Of a stretch of 64,000 nucleotides of DNA, positions 1 to 10,662 are shown piece by piece (the first letter of the stretch is position 1; the number at the start of each line of letters is the position of its first letter). The notes under the pieces are model-generated. The model searched no databases. It was not told the DNA's origin and saw nothing but the letters and a program-made list of their open reading frames with translations. A program made the translations under genes and the position numbers. Source of the stretch: Liolophura sinensis (taxonomy: Eukaryota; Mollusca; Polyplacophora; Chitonida; Chitonidae); the NCBI RefSeq assembly GCF_032854445.1, contig NC_088296.1, forward strand, positions 6,687,435 through 6,751,434, in the 5' to 3' direction.

Positions 1-118
1 AGGAACATTTCCCTCCCACCATGCATAATGCTGGCCGCAGTTGCCAATAAAAATAAGTGAATTATTTTTGAGTATGGCGTAAAACTTCAATCAAACAAAA
101 AAATTAATAAAAGGTCAA
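1..118 (+). mobile_element. SINE-A 3' fragment
   Basis: This is the 3' half of the window's commonest repeat, called SINE-A here. It shows the CCTCCCACCAT...AATGCTGG block, then the TTTGAGTATGGCGTAAAAC block, then an A-rich tail. It is cut at the window edge and diverged. Full copies elsewhere, for example 24046-24316, carry a tRNA-like head. Confidence 0.75.
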
Positions 119-805
119 CTAAAGTCATGTCTTTACACCCAATTTATATACACCTCCCCTATCCCACCAGAAAGCAAAAAAAAAAAAAAAAAAATTAAAA
201 AAACACCATAGTAACTACAAAAACTACTGGAAAATTGTGTATTATAGCATCATAAAATAACGGGATTTCCATCCCTAGTATCACACCATGATATGACAAT
301 CCAAGAAATTACACATTTATTTTAATGATTGTTATCTCTAACATTAATGATCATCATTTAATAATGTTTTAATGACATGAAAACCTGAATAAAAGCCTTA
401 GCGATCCTTTTAAACACCCGGCTATTTTTGCATCAATGAAAACCACCCGCAGCAATTAAATTACTTCACTTTTAGACAACGTCCAATAAATAAGTTCTGC
501 AATGAAATGCAGTCCCCCATCCCCCTCAAGTCGCATCAACAGAAGTACGCACAGCTTTTCAAGCAGTTCACAGGTAAACCATATAGAAAAGTGAATTAAA
601 AATATCCAAGATTTAATTGTACATTCACCGCATTATTAGGTTTTGCAGCACATTTTGCTCAATCACTTAAACTATGAATTTGTTTTAAAATCTGAGGGAT
701 AAAAGTGCATACTTGCTGACTTCATAGTTTTACATTGTCAGGTACCACTGTGGACTAGGGGCATGACCTCTACATTGGCACTCTGTTCACTTTCCTCCAC
801 TAAAC
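119..805. other. AT-rich, no gene seen
   Basis: No coding signal was seen. There is a poly-A run near 176-194. The remainder is AT-rich and unassigned. Confidence 0.5.
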
Positions 806-1075
806 AACCTTACCATTTTTGTAGTCGGTGAAATTATCTTACCATTTTCGTAGTCGGTGAAATAATATTACCATTTTTGTAGTCAGTGAAATTATCTTAC
901 CATTTTTTGTAGTCAGCGAAATAAACTTACCATTTTTGTAGTCAGTGAAATAATCTTACCACTTTTGTAGTCAGCGAAATAATCTTACCATTTTTGTAGT
1001 CAGCGAAATAATCTTACCATTTTTGTAGTCAGTGAAATAATCTTACCATTTTTGTAGTCGATGAAATATTGTAAT
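806..1075. repeat. 29-bp minisatellite, about 9 copies
   Basis: Head-to-tail units contain TACCATTTTTGTAGTCAGTG followed by AAATAATCT. Unit starts at 811 and 840 give a 29-bp period. Units differ at a few positions, such as GTCGG versus GTCAG and C/T in CATTTT(C/T)G. Confidence 0.9.
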
Positions 1076-1339
1076 AAATGAAGCCAATTATACACAGCCA
1101 CTCTGTGGTTTATAACATACAGGAAGTGTACCTCATCTTGCTATGATTGTTTTACATTCTTACTGGACATGTGCTATCCATCATCCATTATTCAAACACA
1201 CATGCACAAACAGACTTTATATTTGGTAAGAGTCTGTTCACTCAGCATTATACTAAAAATTAATTAATTAATGAATGCAACGTTAATTTGGACGCTTATA
1301 CGTTTTGCAAAAAATTGTTGCCAACAAACTTCTCCTGTC

Positions 1340-1490
1340 ATTGTATAACAGTGTAGATGTTTCCTGACTGAAAAATAGTTCATTAAGTGGAATTTATGCA
1401 TACAACTTATTTCTCTACACTAAACAGTTCTCTCAAAACTTTAAAAATACTGGTTGCAGAGGTGGTTGAAAAGATTGAAGAATTATTTAT
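1340..1490 (+). mobile_element. MITE-L2 end fragment
   Basis: The segment ends in GGTGGTTGAAAAGATTGAAG. It matches the end of 48088-48192 and, in reverse complement, 7710-7900. The shared GTTGAAGAATTA terminus also occurs in the MITE-L1 family (23464, 36019, 56160). A SINE-A remnant follows directly. Confidence 0.5.
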
Positions 1491-1608
1491 TTATTTATTT
1501 GATTGGTGTTTTACGCCGTACTCAAGAATATTTCACTCACACGACTGCAGCCAGCATTATGGTGGGTAGAAACCGGGCAGAGCCCAGGGGAAACCCACGA
1601 CCCATCGC
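1483..1608 (-). mobile_element. SINE-A 3' half
   Basis: Reverse orientation. It starts with the ATTTATTTATTTGATTGGTG tail and runs through TTTTACGCCGTACTCAAGAA to the GGGGAAACCCACGACC block, where it stops. The tRNA-like head is absent. Confidence 0.85.
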
Positions 1609-1642
1609 AGAAAAACACCAATCAAAATTAAATTGAAAAAAA

Positions 1643-1994
1643 TAATACATAATACAATAAGCCAAGAATTCAGTAATTTACGGTACTTGATATGTACACA
1701 CCGAATCAACGATGAAATATCTCTCTCGTGCTCCACATGTGTGCAAATCCTGAGATCAATACATGCAGTACTTTTTGAGAAACCACCCCAACCCTGTTTA
1801 ACACTAATTCTTATACACAATACACTAAGTCAGAAATTCAGTAATTCACAGTACTTTAAATACACACACATCCAATCAACACTGGAATATCCCTTCGTGA
1901 TATTGTGCTCTACATGTGGGCAAAGCAATGAACTCCACCAATGCAGTACTTTTAAGATACCACCCCTAACATTTTGTTTAACACTGCTTCCTCT
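1643..1994. repeat. 169-bp tandem duplication, 2 diverged copies
   Basis: Two similar halves begin near 1646 (AATACAATAAGCCAAGAATT) and 1815 (AATACACTAAGTCAGAAATT). Both continue through a CTCCACATGTG or CTCTACATGTG block and a TGCAGTACTTTT block and end in GTTTAACACT. An open frame of 141 codons spans both halves, but the translation has no recognisable domain and is taken as chance. Confidence 0.7.
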
Positions 1995-2288
1995 ATTATT
2001 GAATGCCAACTTCAACGCTCAGGGTATGACAAGCTACACCTGTATTTTATACAGGTGAGCTAAACATGACAAAGTTCGTGTGACCTTGATGGTCATATGA
2101 ATGAACCAGCCAGGGCAACTTTGATGAGACGAGACTCCAAAATCCAAGCCGGAACAGAAGGCCAATGGGAGTGTGAGCAAATTACAGATTAGCCTAATTT
2201 GTACTGTTCATTTCCAGACGCTTAAATGTAACCTACAAATTGCTTACCAGTATGTAAAACAGACGTTACACAATCATCAACATGTGTT

Positions 2289-2510
2289 ATATTTATTTAT
2301 TTGATTGGTGTTTAACGACATACACAAGAATAGTTCATTTATACGAAGGCAGCCAGCATTACAGTGGGAGTTAACCTTGTGGAGCCAGGGGGAAACCCAT
2401 GATCTTCCGCAGGTTGCTGGTAGACCTTCACACACAGGTGCTGAAGTAAGCAAGCATGAGCTAGAATTGAACTCACAGCCACTACATGGGTAAAAGGGTC
2501 CTGGGTGACA
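2289..2510 (-). mobile_element. SINE-A, diverged
   Basis: An old copy: TATTTATTTGATTGGTGTTT tail, degenerate AACGACATACACAAGAATAG block, GGGGGAAACCCATGA, and a partial tRNA-like head ending in GGGTCCTGGGTGACA. Confidence 0.75.
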
Positions 2511-2550
2511 TGAGATGAAATCGTAGAGAGTATGATATGTATATTAATTC

Positions 2551-2808
2551 TCAGTTGGTTAACGCGCTAGCGCAGCGTAATGCCCCAGGAGCCTCTCACC
2601 AATGGGGTTGCTGTGAGTTCAAGTCCAGCTCATGCTGGCTTCCTCTCCAGCCGTACGTGGGAAGGCCTGTCAGCAACCTGCGAATGGTCGTGGGTTTTTA
2701 CCAGGCTCTGCCCAGTTCCCTCCCACCATAATGCTGGTAGACATCGTGTAAGTGAAATATTCTTGAGTACGGCGTAAAACACCAATGAAATAAATAAATA
2801 AATAAATT
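2551..2808 (+). mobile_element. SINE-A, nearly full length
   Basis: It starts within the A-box region (CAGTTGGTTAACGCGCTAGC), keeps the B-box-like GAGTTCAAGTCC, and runs to ACACCAATGAAATAAATAAA. Only the first bases of the head are missing. No clear target-site duplication was found. Confidence 0.9.
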
Positions 2809-2844
2809 AATGTATAATAATTTGGACAAGGGAAGTTTGTGTGG

Positions 2845-4411
2845 TTTATTTATTTGATTGGTGTTTTACACCGTACTCAAGAATAGTTCACTTATATAGC
2901 GGCGGCCAGCATTATGTTGGGAGGAAACCGGGCAGAAACCAGGGGAAACCCACGATTATTGTTAGGTTGCTGGCCGATGTTGCCACTTACCACCAGAGAG
3001 GAAGCCATCATGATGTGAACTCATAGTGATCACATTGGTGAGAGGCTCCTGAGTCATTGTACCATGGCGATCACATTGGTCAGGGGCTCCTGAGTCACTG
3101 CACCATGGCGATCACATTGGTCAGAGGCTCCTGAGTCACTGCACCATGGCGATCACATTGGTCAGGGGCTCCTGAGTCACTGCACCATGGCGATCACATT
3201 GGTCAGGGGCTCCTGAGTCACTGCACCATGGCGATCACATTGGTCAGGGGCTCCTGAGTCACTGTACCATGGCGATCACATTGGTCAGGGGCTCCTGAGT
3301 CACTGCACCATGGCGATCACATTGGTCAGGGGCTCCTGAGTGACTGCACCATGGTGATCACATTGGTGACGGGCTCCTGAGTCATTGTACCATGGCGATC
3401 ACATTGGTCAGGGGCTCCTGAGTCACTGCACCATGGCGATCACATTGGTCAGGGGCTCCTGAGTCACTGCACCATGGCGATCACATTGGTCAGAGGCTCC
3501 TGAGTCACTGCACCATGGCGATCACATTGGTCAGGGGCTCCTGAGTCACTGCACCATGGCGATCACATTGGTCAGGGGCTCCTGAGTCACTGCACCATGG
3601 CGATCACATTGGTCAGAGGCTCCTGAGTCACTGCACCATGGCGATCACATTGGTGAGGGGCTCCTGAGTCACTACACCATGGCGATCACATTGGTCAGGG
3701 GCTCCTGAGTCACTGCACCATGGCGATCACATTGGTCAGAGGCTCCTGAGTCACTGCACCATGGCGATCACATTGGTGAGGGGCTCCTGAGTCACTGCAC
3801 CATGGCGATCACATTGGTCAGGGGCTCCTGAGTCACTGCACCATGGCGATCACATTGGTCAGGGGCTCCTGAGTCACTGCACCATGGCGATCACATTGGT
3901 GAGGGGCTCCTGAGTCACTGCACCATGGCGATCACATTGGTCAGAGGCTCCTGAGTCACTGCACCATGGCGATCACATTGGTCAGGGGCTCCTGGGTCAC
4001 TGCACCATGGCGATCACATTGGTCAGGGGCTCCTGAGTCACTGCACCATGGCGATCACATTGGTGAGGGGCTCCTGAGTCACTGCACCATGGCGATCACA
4101 TTGGTCAGGGGCTCCTGAGTCACTGCACCATGGCGATCACATTGGTCAGGGGCTCCTGAGTCACTGCACCATGGCGATCACATTGGTCAGGGGCTCCTGA
4201 GTCACTGCACCATGGCGGTCACATTGGTGACGGGCTCCTGAGTCATTGCACCATGGCGATCACATTGGTGAGGGGCTCCTGAGTCACTGCACCATGGCGA
4301 TCACATTGGTCAGGGGCTCCTGAGTCACTGTACCATGGCGATCACATTGGTAAGAGCCTCCTGAGTCATTGCACCATGCTGGCGCGCTATTCTCCAGGCT
4401 ACAGAGGCCCC
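2845..4411 (-). mobile_element. SINE-A with internal satellite expansion
   Basis: One SINE-A appears split. 2845-3029 holds the tail and body (TTTATTTATTTGATTGGTGT to GAGAGGAAGCCATCATGATG). 4374-4411 holds the tRNA-like head (TGGCGCGCTATTCTC...ACAGAGGCCCC). Between them the segment that normally reads GACCGCATTGGTGAGAGGCT, then CCTGGGTCATTACGC, is repeated about 33 times. Confidence 0.8.
3030..4373. repeat. 41-bp satellite, about 33 units, born inside a SINE
   Basis: CATGGCG recurs every 41 bp (3063, 3104 and so on). Each unit contains GATCACATTGGTCAGGGGCT, then CCTGAGTCACTGCAC. Units are nearly identical; the variants are GGTGAGG, GGTCAGA and GTACC. The motif aligns to the tRNA-like region of SINE-A on the minus strand, just inside the B box. 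Confidence 0.95.
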
Positions 4412-4966
4412 CTCAACACATGTATTTTATTTGATAACTATATCACTATAGTTCACACAAAACAGTTGACAACAACTCTTTTAATTCATACACGAAAAAT
4501 TTTCCATTATTCCTTTCTCAGGGCAATACAGTAAGTGGTCAGAATAGCCCTTTTCGTGAGGTCTTACATAAAGTTCAACTTCCAGCAATGTGACGTATAT
4601 ACATAACACTGGTAACTGAATAAGGTTCACCAGCAATTTGCCAAAGGTTGATGGTTTATTCTGGTCCCACCGCTTTCCTCTACCCATTAACATTGACGTT
4701 ATGATATGTTAAGTGTGGCATTATACAACAGTGAAATAAAATAAATACATCAATAACTAAATAGATACATTACTAGGCAAGTATTAAAACTATTTGTGGG
4801 CATATTTCATGCATCCAAAATGTAAACTTAAGGCTAAGTTATGTGGTCACAAAACACAAATGCCATCTCTTGATCTTTCCCACCTTCGTTCTTGCTATTT
4901 TGTCACAGTTATGGGGAATATTTTGGGACTAAAGCTTACGATATTCTATATTGTTAGATTTGGGAC
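4412..4966. other. No gene seen
   Basis: AT-rich unique sequence. Short open frames lack any recognisable domain. Confidence 0.4.
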
Positions 4967-5184
4967 TTCTATGTAGCTGGACTTGGGATCGAAATATGTA
5001 GCTGGACTTGGGACAGAAGTATGTAGCTGGGCTTGGGACAGAAGTATGTAGCTGGGTTTGGGACAGAAGTATGTAGCTGGGCTTGGGACAGAAGTATGTA
5101 GCTGGGCTTGGGACAGAAGTGTAGCTGGGCTTGGGACAGAAGTATGTAGCTGGGCTTGGGACAGAAGTATGTAGCTGGACTTGG
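4967..5184. repeat. 25-bp minisatellite, about 9 copies
   Basis: Units read ATGTAGCTGGGCTTGGGACA followed by GAAGT. Starts at 4996 and 5021 set the period. One unit lacks the AT of ATGTAG. A minus-strand open frame of 89 codons over the array is an artefact of the repeat. Confidence 0.9.
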
Positions 5185-6108
5185 TCAGTGTGAGTCATGT
5201 GAGAATTTTTCTCCTGAAACGTCTGTCTTTACCCTACTTTTTCCATAATGTTATATAACCCAGTCAGGCCATCATTAAACATATGTTTTGGGTTGTTGAC
5301 CAATCCTCCAAGATTCTTCAGTTTTTATTGGGGTTTTGATTCAAGTTATTTTTGTTTTTTTTTGCCCTCAATTGATTTCCTTACAATTTCTATCTTTTCC
5401 ATTACACAAGAAAAAAAAATACAATTATTCTCTACAAACCGACCTTGATACATCCAAGATATGCCTAACAGCTGTTCTGAATGGCTGTGACAGCCTCTGT
5501 AAAGATTAGCACAATCATTAACTTAACGTAGTTGTCAAACATTCAGTGGATAATTAATCTGAACTAACAAAAAGTACACTCCTCAGACAATTACATCCCG
5601 AAACAAGATTTCTGGTTTTGTTTAAATGAGCAAGAAAAAAAATCAGACCAGTACACTAGTACTGAGAATCTCGGACACAGAATAACGCGTAGAGCGATAT
5701 CTCCACTCGAGGGCCTCCTTATCTTTGCCCCTCCACTGTCCACATGTGGTTTTATCACATGAAGTCAATGTAAGGGTAGGGACCCTCCTCCTCTGTTCCT
5801 TCCTAGCAGACATTGGGCTAACATGAGGCTTTGGTGAAGTGGGCTAACAGGCTCATACAGTCCAGAGAGAGGTAGAGAGAGAGAGGGAGGAGGAAAAGTT
5901 CACTGTGGCTGATCCAAGTCCAGAGCTGCTTACAAAGTATCCCTTCTGTCTGAGCGCAGCCTCTGCTGCTATCCTCTGTCAGCCATACACCTTAGTCAGC
6001 CTGAGAAACGCTTCAGAAAGACAAGGGGGGATGGACAGAGGCAGCTGAGCCAGATTTTGGGAGATGCAAATCGTGGAAATGGATACATTGATATTCTAGG
6101 AAATGTAC
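5185..6108. other. Unique stretch, no gene assigned
   Basis: The part from about 5700 is richer in G and C than its surroundings and includes a GAGAGAGGTAGAGAGAGAGA purine run near 5865. It could be non-coding exon or regulatory sequence next to the exon candidate at 6109, but nothing identifies it. Confidence 0.3.
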
Positions 6109-6247
6109 CTGTGATGTAATCTTTGTCTGCCTTCACCACTACAACTATATGCACATCCTCAGGCCTACTTTCCCTATGGGCCTGTGCTGCCTGTGGGTAG
6201 AAGATGTAAGGAGTCCCGCTCACCACACAAGAACAGGTCAGGCTGGC
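6109..6247 (-). CDS. Possible internal exon, unknown protein
   Basis: On the minus strand a stretch bounded by CTGACAG| (acceptor) and CATCACAG|GTACAT (donor) is open for 46 codons. It reads ASLTCSCVVSGTPYIFYPQ and then ...PEDVHIVVVVKADKDYITG. Composition looks protein-like and the sequence is unique in the window. No family was recognised and no partner exon was found nearby, so this may be chance. An in-frame stop sits just beyond the acceptor, as expected for intron sequence. Confidence 0.25.
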
Positions 6248-6364
6248 CTGTCAGTCCGCCAGCTAGCACTGTGAAGCAGTGCTAGGACCACAATGCTAGG
6301 ACGGACTCTGTTCTACAAGGTAGGTACATGTGGTTAAAGTCTGTGTGTATGTGATTACAGGAGA

Positions 6365-6580
6365 AGATACAGGACTTAAGAACTTGCTGCGAAGAAAGTC
6401 CATGTTTTTGGGAGGTAAATAAATGTCGTAAAAACAGACTTTTGGTGCAGAATCTTAGTTTTCCACTGAGAATTAATCACCATACTAGCTACTGTCCGAA
6501 CAACGACTTCTTCTTCGGACTAATCTAGCAAAATGAGTAACTTGGTCATGAGTGAAATTTAGGTCAAATATAGTCGGTAA
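6365..6580 (+). repeat. Dispersed repeat R3, diverged copy
   Basis: It aligns with the repeat at 6665: the AGTCCATGTTTTTGGGAGG, AAATAAATGTCGTAAAA and ATGAGTAACTTGGTCATGAG blocks occur in the same order. R3 is an old interspersed family with copies at 6665, 13055, 15325, 27368 and 49650. Confidence 0.55.
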
Positions 6581-6664
6581 TAATAATCTTTGTTACACTT
6601 TTAGTTAACTTAAGAAACACGTGTAAACTGTTAGTCTATAAATTGTATTTCTGTTACATTTGTA

Positions 6665-6885
6665 ACAAGAGATACCCTACATGACCTAAAATTTTGTCCA
6701 CAAAAGTGTATGTTTAGAGGCAAATAAAATGTCAAAACATGTTATTTTCAGTGCTTAAACTAAGAATTCCATGTTCCATGCTCCAAGCAAAGCTCGAAAT
6801 ACCTTTTTAAAGTCAATAAAACTATCTGAGTCAGGTGAAATGGGCAAGATGGTCATGAGGCAAAGTTTATAGTCATTGAGGGTTT
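6665..6885 (+). repeat. Dispersed repeat R3
   Basis: Landmarks in order: GACCTAAAATTTTGTCCAC, TTTAGAGGCAAATAAAATGT, CATGTTCCATGCTCCAAG, CTATCTGAGTCAGGTGAAAT, GGTCATGAG. The copy at 27368-27600 has the same order. Confidence 0.65.
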
Positions 6886-6994
6886 CATGCTCACTTAATT
6901 ATGAAACTGTTTTTACCCATATTTTCAGGCATTTCTGGAAGAACTGAATTGTTTTTGATAAAATTCTTTTTTAGAAAAATGTTCTGCATTTAGC

Positions 6995-7500
6995 TTAAAA
7001 GGACACTAGCATTAAGTATAATGTTAGATGAAAAACCAATATATATATTGTTTGAGAAAATAGTTTGATTTATTTCTTTAGAATATTTTTTTGACCTAGT
7101 AAAATACATTTAAAACTTTGGATCCTACTGTGGCCTTTTCTGACCATATTGGGACCATTTATGTCACTCAAGCTTTTTGCCACTTGACACACGTAGATTG
7201 CTATATTTCATCATTCAGAATGCATCTTCCTGAATGCATTCAATAAATGGACCTTGAAACGAACTATTTCAAGTCAAAAATATTTCAGTGATCTCACTAA
7301 TATCCTCTGGGTCCCAACAGACCACCGTAGAATCCTGTGTTTTCAATGCATTTCAGTAGGTTAGAAAAATTCTAATAAAATAAATCAAACTATTTTCCTG
7401 GACAGTGTTTAATGGTCTTTCATCTGATAAATACTTTCTTTTCATGTTTTTTGGGGTGATTTTTTGGCCTTTAAATGTGCTACAAATGACAAAATGACGG
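6995..7500. repeat. Long inverted repeat (fold-back element)
   Basis: About 150 bp at 7025-7190 (AGATGAAAAACC, AAAATAGTTTGATTTATTTC, GGATCCTACTGTGG) is repeated in reverse complement at 7290-7430 (AATAGTTTGATTTATTTTAT, GATTCTACGGTGGTCTG on the minus strand). A unique centre separates the arms. Element ends were not resolved. Confidence 0.6.
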
Positions 7501-7566
7501 GTCAAGTATCCCCTTTCTCATTTTAGTGTGTGTCTCTGACACAAGAATTAATATGGACCTTGCATG

Positions 7567-7645
7567 AGTGAGTGAGTGCTTGGGGTTTAACGTCGCACTT
7601 AAAAACTGTTCAGTCATATGACGATGAGTCCTTGGATAAAAACAC
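7567..7645 (-). mobile_element. SINE-B tail fragment
   Basis: GAGTGAGTGAGTGCTTGGGG, then TTTAACGTCGCACTT and CAGTCATATGACGATG. This is the GAGTG end of the second dispersed family, SINE-B, whose fullest copy is 16226-16535. The orientation is inferred from the reverse-complement B box in that copy. Confidence 0.6.
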
Positions 7646-7709
7646 TAAAAGAGTCAAACACAAAATACCAAATGACAAAATGTAAACTACCTAAAATTTC
7701 AACCATAAC

Positions 7710-7900
7710 TAGGCTAATTCTTCAACTTTTTCAACCACCACTGACCAATACTTTGTAACATTCTGAGAGAACTATTTTATGAAGCTTGCATCTTTATCGA
7801 CACAAACAAATCATTTCTGGTGTCATTTTCATAATAACTGTACGCATAAATTTCACTGAAAAAAAAGTGCTGTAGTGGTTAAACAGGTTGCAGATTTACA
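7710..7900 (-). mobile_element. MITE-L2 copy
   Basis: It begins CTAATTCTTCAACTTTTTCA. Its reverse complement matches 48088-48192 through the AAGATGCAAGCTT and GGTGGTTGAAAAAGTTGAAG blocks. The inner boundary is unclear. Confidence 0.5.
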
Positions 7901-8940
7901 GCAAGTTGCACATTTGTCCTATTGAGTGTATAATGCGGTTTGCTTGTTAGGATGACATCCTACTGGAACAAGGCAAGTTTTGGCATCAATAGTACTGGGC
8001 TCAGTCGTTCAAAACTGTTTCCAGACTTAATACCAGATTTAACTTTTGGCCAAGTCCTCAATTTATTCCTTATAGCCCCAAAATAATAGCGTAATTTAAG
8101 TAAATTAAATATAAACTATAAATCTACTGCTGTAGTACTTTGACACTGGACGACTGCACTGGCATCTGTATTTGGCTACAGTTTAAATGTAGAACGGTAA
8201 TACCAGTATTAGTTAATACACTTTCATACAATCGGGCCAATGTAATATTTTATGACCTTTATTAGCTGCTAAAAATGCATCATTCTGGAATGAATTTATA
8301 CCTCAAGTGCACTTGACAAGGTAAGTATGTTTATTACAGTCAGTGCTTCTGTACAAGGTGTTACGCTGGTGTAATTGTGTCTGTATGCACCAAGCGACCC
8401 CCGGATTCATCACAAACAGGAAGCCTGTATATAGACCGAGAAAAAAATCTCTGCAAATTAACACATGTATGTATAAAAAGTAACAGTATGCATCGGGATT
8501 CAAAGAGGCATGGGGAATTAATGGTCTTCAACATCTCGAGTCTGAAAAACTTTCTGAAAGAAATCTAAAGAATGCCTTACACTACCTCCAAATTACATTT
8601 CACAATTACCTGATCTTTTTGTTTGAATCATCAACAAACTGAAGGAAAGTTCCCATACCTGCTAAGTAATGGGCAAAACTACGTGTATATGTATGTACAT
8701 AGTAAATATTTCTTCATATATAGCTAGCTATAGCCACAGACAGAAGGTGCCAATATGTGTTAAAACGTCTGCCGAAACTGAAAACACAGAGGAAAATGAA
8801 AAACATATAGGCTAATAAAAACCCCAGGTACCCACACACGGGCTAAGCTATCTGGAGAGTTCAGGACACCTTGAGAAGTTGCACTCATTATTGAGTTGAC
8901 TGCATTAAAAACAGGACTCATAAAATTACCACAGGGTAGA
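7901..8940. other. No gene seen
   Basis: AT-rich sequence without coding or repeat signals that could be named. Confidence 0.4.
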
Positions 8941-8944
8941 AGGT

Positions 8945-8978
8945 CGGGGGGTGGGGGGGGGGGGTGGGGGGGGGGGGT
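8945..8978. repeat. Poly-G tract
   Basis: A G run interrupted only by a few T residues. It could form G-quadruplexes and is a likely assembly-error site. The proline-rich minus-strand open frame over it is an artefact. Confidence 0.9.
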
Positions 8979-9523
8979 GAGGATTTGTCTAGCCTGGTAC
9001 AACAACCTGGTCAGGACTACCTGAGCTAATAAGACCCTGGTTTTCACATGCAGCATTAAGTTACATGCATAGGGACATATAGGTGTAGGCCTAAGAGTTG
9101 TTTACACATAGGCACTGGGTTTAATCTGTCATTTACCTCCGGGTCAATGTGGTGTGTATTTAGGCACATTCTGACAACCAGATTCTGCCCAGGCTGACAA
9201 ACTGATAACAGTTTAACTGAAGTTTGGAAGTGAAAACACACTTTTAAAAACCCTTAAAGGCCTTAAACTGATGCTATTAACACCAACATTTCTGACTTCC
9301 AATCATAAATTACTGTATTTTACCTCAAGTTTTCTCAAAAAAAAACAAAACAAAAAAAAAAGTACTCTCAGAAGCACATAAACGAAAATTAAATGACACT
9401 TTTAACACCAACACTTATGGTTTCTCTTTAACAAATTAATCGAACTCCTTAGTGGCTCAATAAGGTGGATAAATCAATCAAAATCAAGCAAAATGTGTGA
9501 AATTCAGTGAAACATCTGTTTTT
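8979..9523. other. No gene seen; degenerate dispersed repeat
   Basis: Around 9361-9440 the CTCAGAAGCACATAAACG and GACACTTTTAACACC blocks resemble 29338-29545, suggesting an old interspersed repeat related to R3. No gene was seen. Confidence 0.35.
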
Positions 9524-10145
9524 GCCTGTTTGTCATGCACATTTATGGTACAGTTAAGCTAGTTTTACGTGTCAATATTTGCTTGTTTCTCAAGCACATG
9601 TTGGAGGCCACCATGGTTAGTGTGCCAGTGTGGCGCAATGACCCAGAGGCCTCTCACCAATGCGGTCATAGTGAGTTGAACCCCAGCTCATGTTGTCCAT
9701 AGGTGGAAAGGTCTGTCAGCAACTTGCGGATGTTTGTGGGATTCTACCGGGCTCTGCCTGGTTTCCTCCCTCCACAATACCAGTGAGATTTTTGCTTGTT
9801 TGTTAAGCACCTTTACACCACAGACAACATTGTTTTACATTTATCAATTTCTACTTGTTTGTTAACCACCTTTACAACACAGACAACATTGTTTTACACA
9901 TATCAATTTCTACTTGTTTGTTAACCACCTTTACAACACAGACAACATGGTTTTACATGTATCAATTTCTACTTGTTTGTTAACCACCTTTACAACACAG
10001 ACAATCTGTTTTACATGTATCAATTTCTACTTGTTTGTTAACCACATTTACAACACAGACAACATAGATTTAGATACATTGATTTCTACTTGTTTGTCAA
10101 GCACATTAATTCAGAACACAGGCAACATAGTTTTACATCTATCTT
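9524..10145. repeat. 59-bp minisatellite interrupted by a SINE
   Basis: Units carry TTGTTTGTTAACCACCTTTA, CAACACAGACAACATTG and TTTTACATGTATCAATTTC. Starts at 9849 and 9908 set the period. Diverged units also lie before the SINE-A fragment (9524-9610), so the SINE probably inserted into the array. A plus-strand frame of 85 codons here is repeat-derived. Confidence 0.85.
9617..9786 (+). mobile_element. SINE-A fragment inside the 59-bp array
   Basis: It contains CGCAATGACCCAGAGGCCTC, a GAGTTGAACCCC B-box region and CGGGCTCTGCCTGGTTTCCT. The A-box end and the tail are missing. Confidence 0.75.
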
Positions 10146-10218
10146 CCTTCTCAATTTATAATGGCCCCTAAAATGCACTGACTTTATAATAATAGTTGCT
10201 ACAAGTATATAATAAAGC

Positions 10219-10262
10219 TGCTGTTCGAAAACTGCTGTTCGAAAACTGCCGTTCGAAAACTG
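10219..10262. repeat. 16-bp unit, 3 copies
   Basis: GCTGTTCGAAAACT occurs three times in a row, the last with GCC for GCT. Confidence 0.85.
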
Positions 10263-10284
10263 CATGAAAAAGTGGATGACACAG

Positions 10285-10460
10285 AGTTACCCTAATTCCT
10301 TCAGTGGAATTTATGCACTTTGTTCATTTGGTTTTAGAGACAAAGCTTCATTGGTTGGGTTGGCCAGGGTTTTACAAGGGGTATAGTGCTCTGAATCTGC
10401 ACAGAATAATACCCTCATAATATGCTTAAAAAAAAGTGCCTTGCAAACATGTATCTTGGC
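10285..10460 (+). mobile_element. MITE-L1, internally deleted
   Basis: CTAATTCCTTCAGTGGAATT, TTGGTTGGGTTGGCCAG and ACAGAATAATACCCTCATAA match the interior of the MITE-L1 copies at 23464, 36019 and 56160. The terminal inverted repeats are mostly lost. Confidence 0.5.
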
Positions 10461-10493
10461 AGTCTTAAGACATGTCCAGCACTGTTTATAGAG

Positions 10494-10645
10494 TGAGTGA
10501 GAGAGTGAGCGATTGAGTCAGTGCATGCTTAAGGTTTAACGGCATACTTAACAATTATTCAGTAATATGACGATGAAAGAGTCCTTACAGTGCATGTAAT
10601 GTACCTCCTTTTTTGCTTGATTTCCACCACTCTTTTATTTAAGCA
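10494..10645 (-). mobile_element. SINE-B fragment
   Basis: GAGTGAGTGAGAGAGTG, AAGGTTTAACGGCATACTTA, CAGTAATATGACGATG, AGTGCATGTAATGTACCTCC and CCACTCTTTTATTTA occur in SINE-B order. The element at 10663 follows within 20 bp. Confidence 0.7.
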
Positions 10646-10662
10646 CTATTTATATAACAGGT

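Noticed and set aside
3030-4373. CRISPR-like array
   Set aside because: Units are directly adjacent with no unique spacers; the genome is eukaryotic and the unit derives from a SINE.
6318-6420. Plus-strand exon pair MLGRTLFYK | EKIQDLRTCC... with a 39-bp intron
   Set aside because: The intron would be too short, and the second exon aligns to the dispersed repeat R3 (AGTCCATGTTTTTGGGAGG, then AAATAAATGTCG), so it is repeat sequence.
8760-9056. 98-codon minus-strand frame with a proline run
   Set aside because: The proline run is the poly-G tract; no other coding sign.
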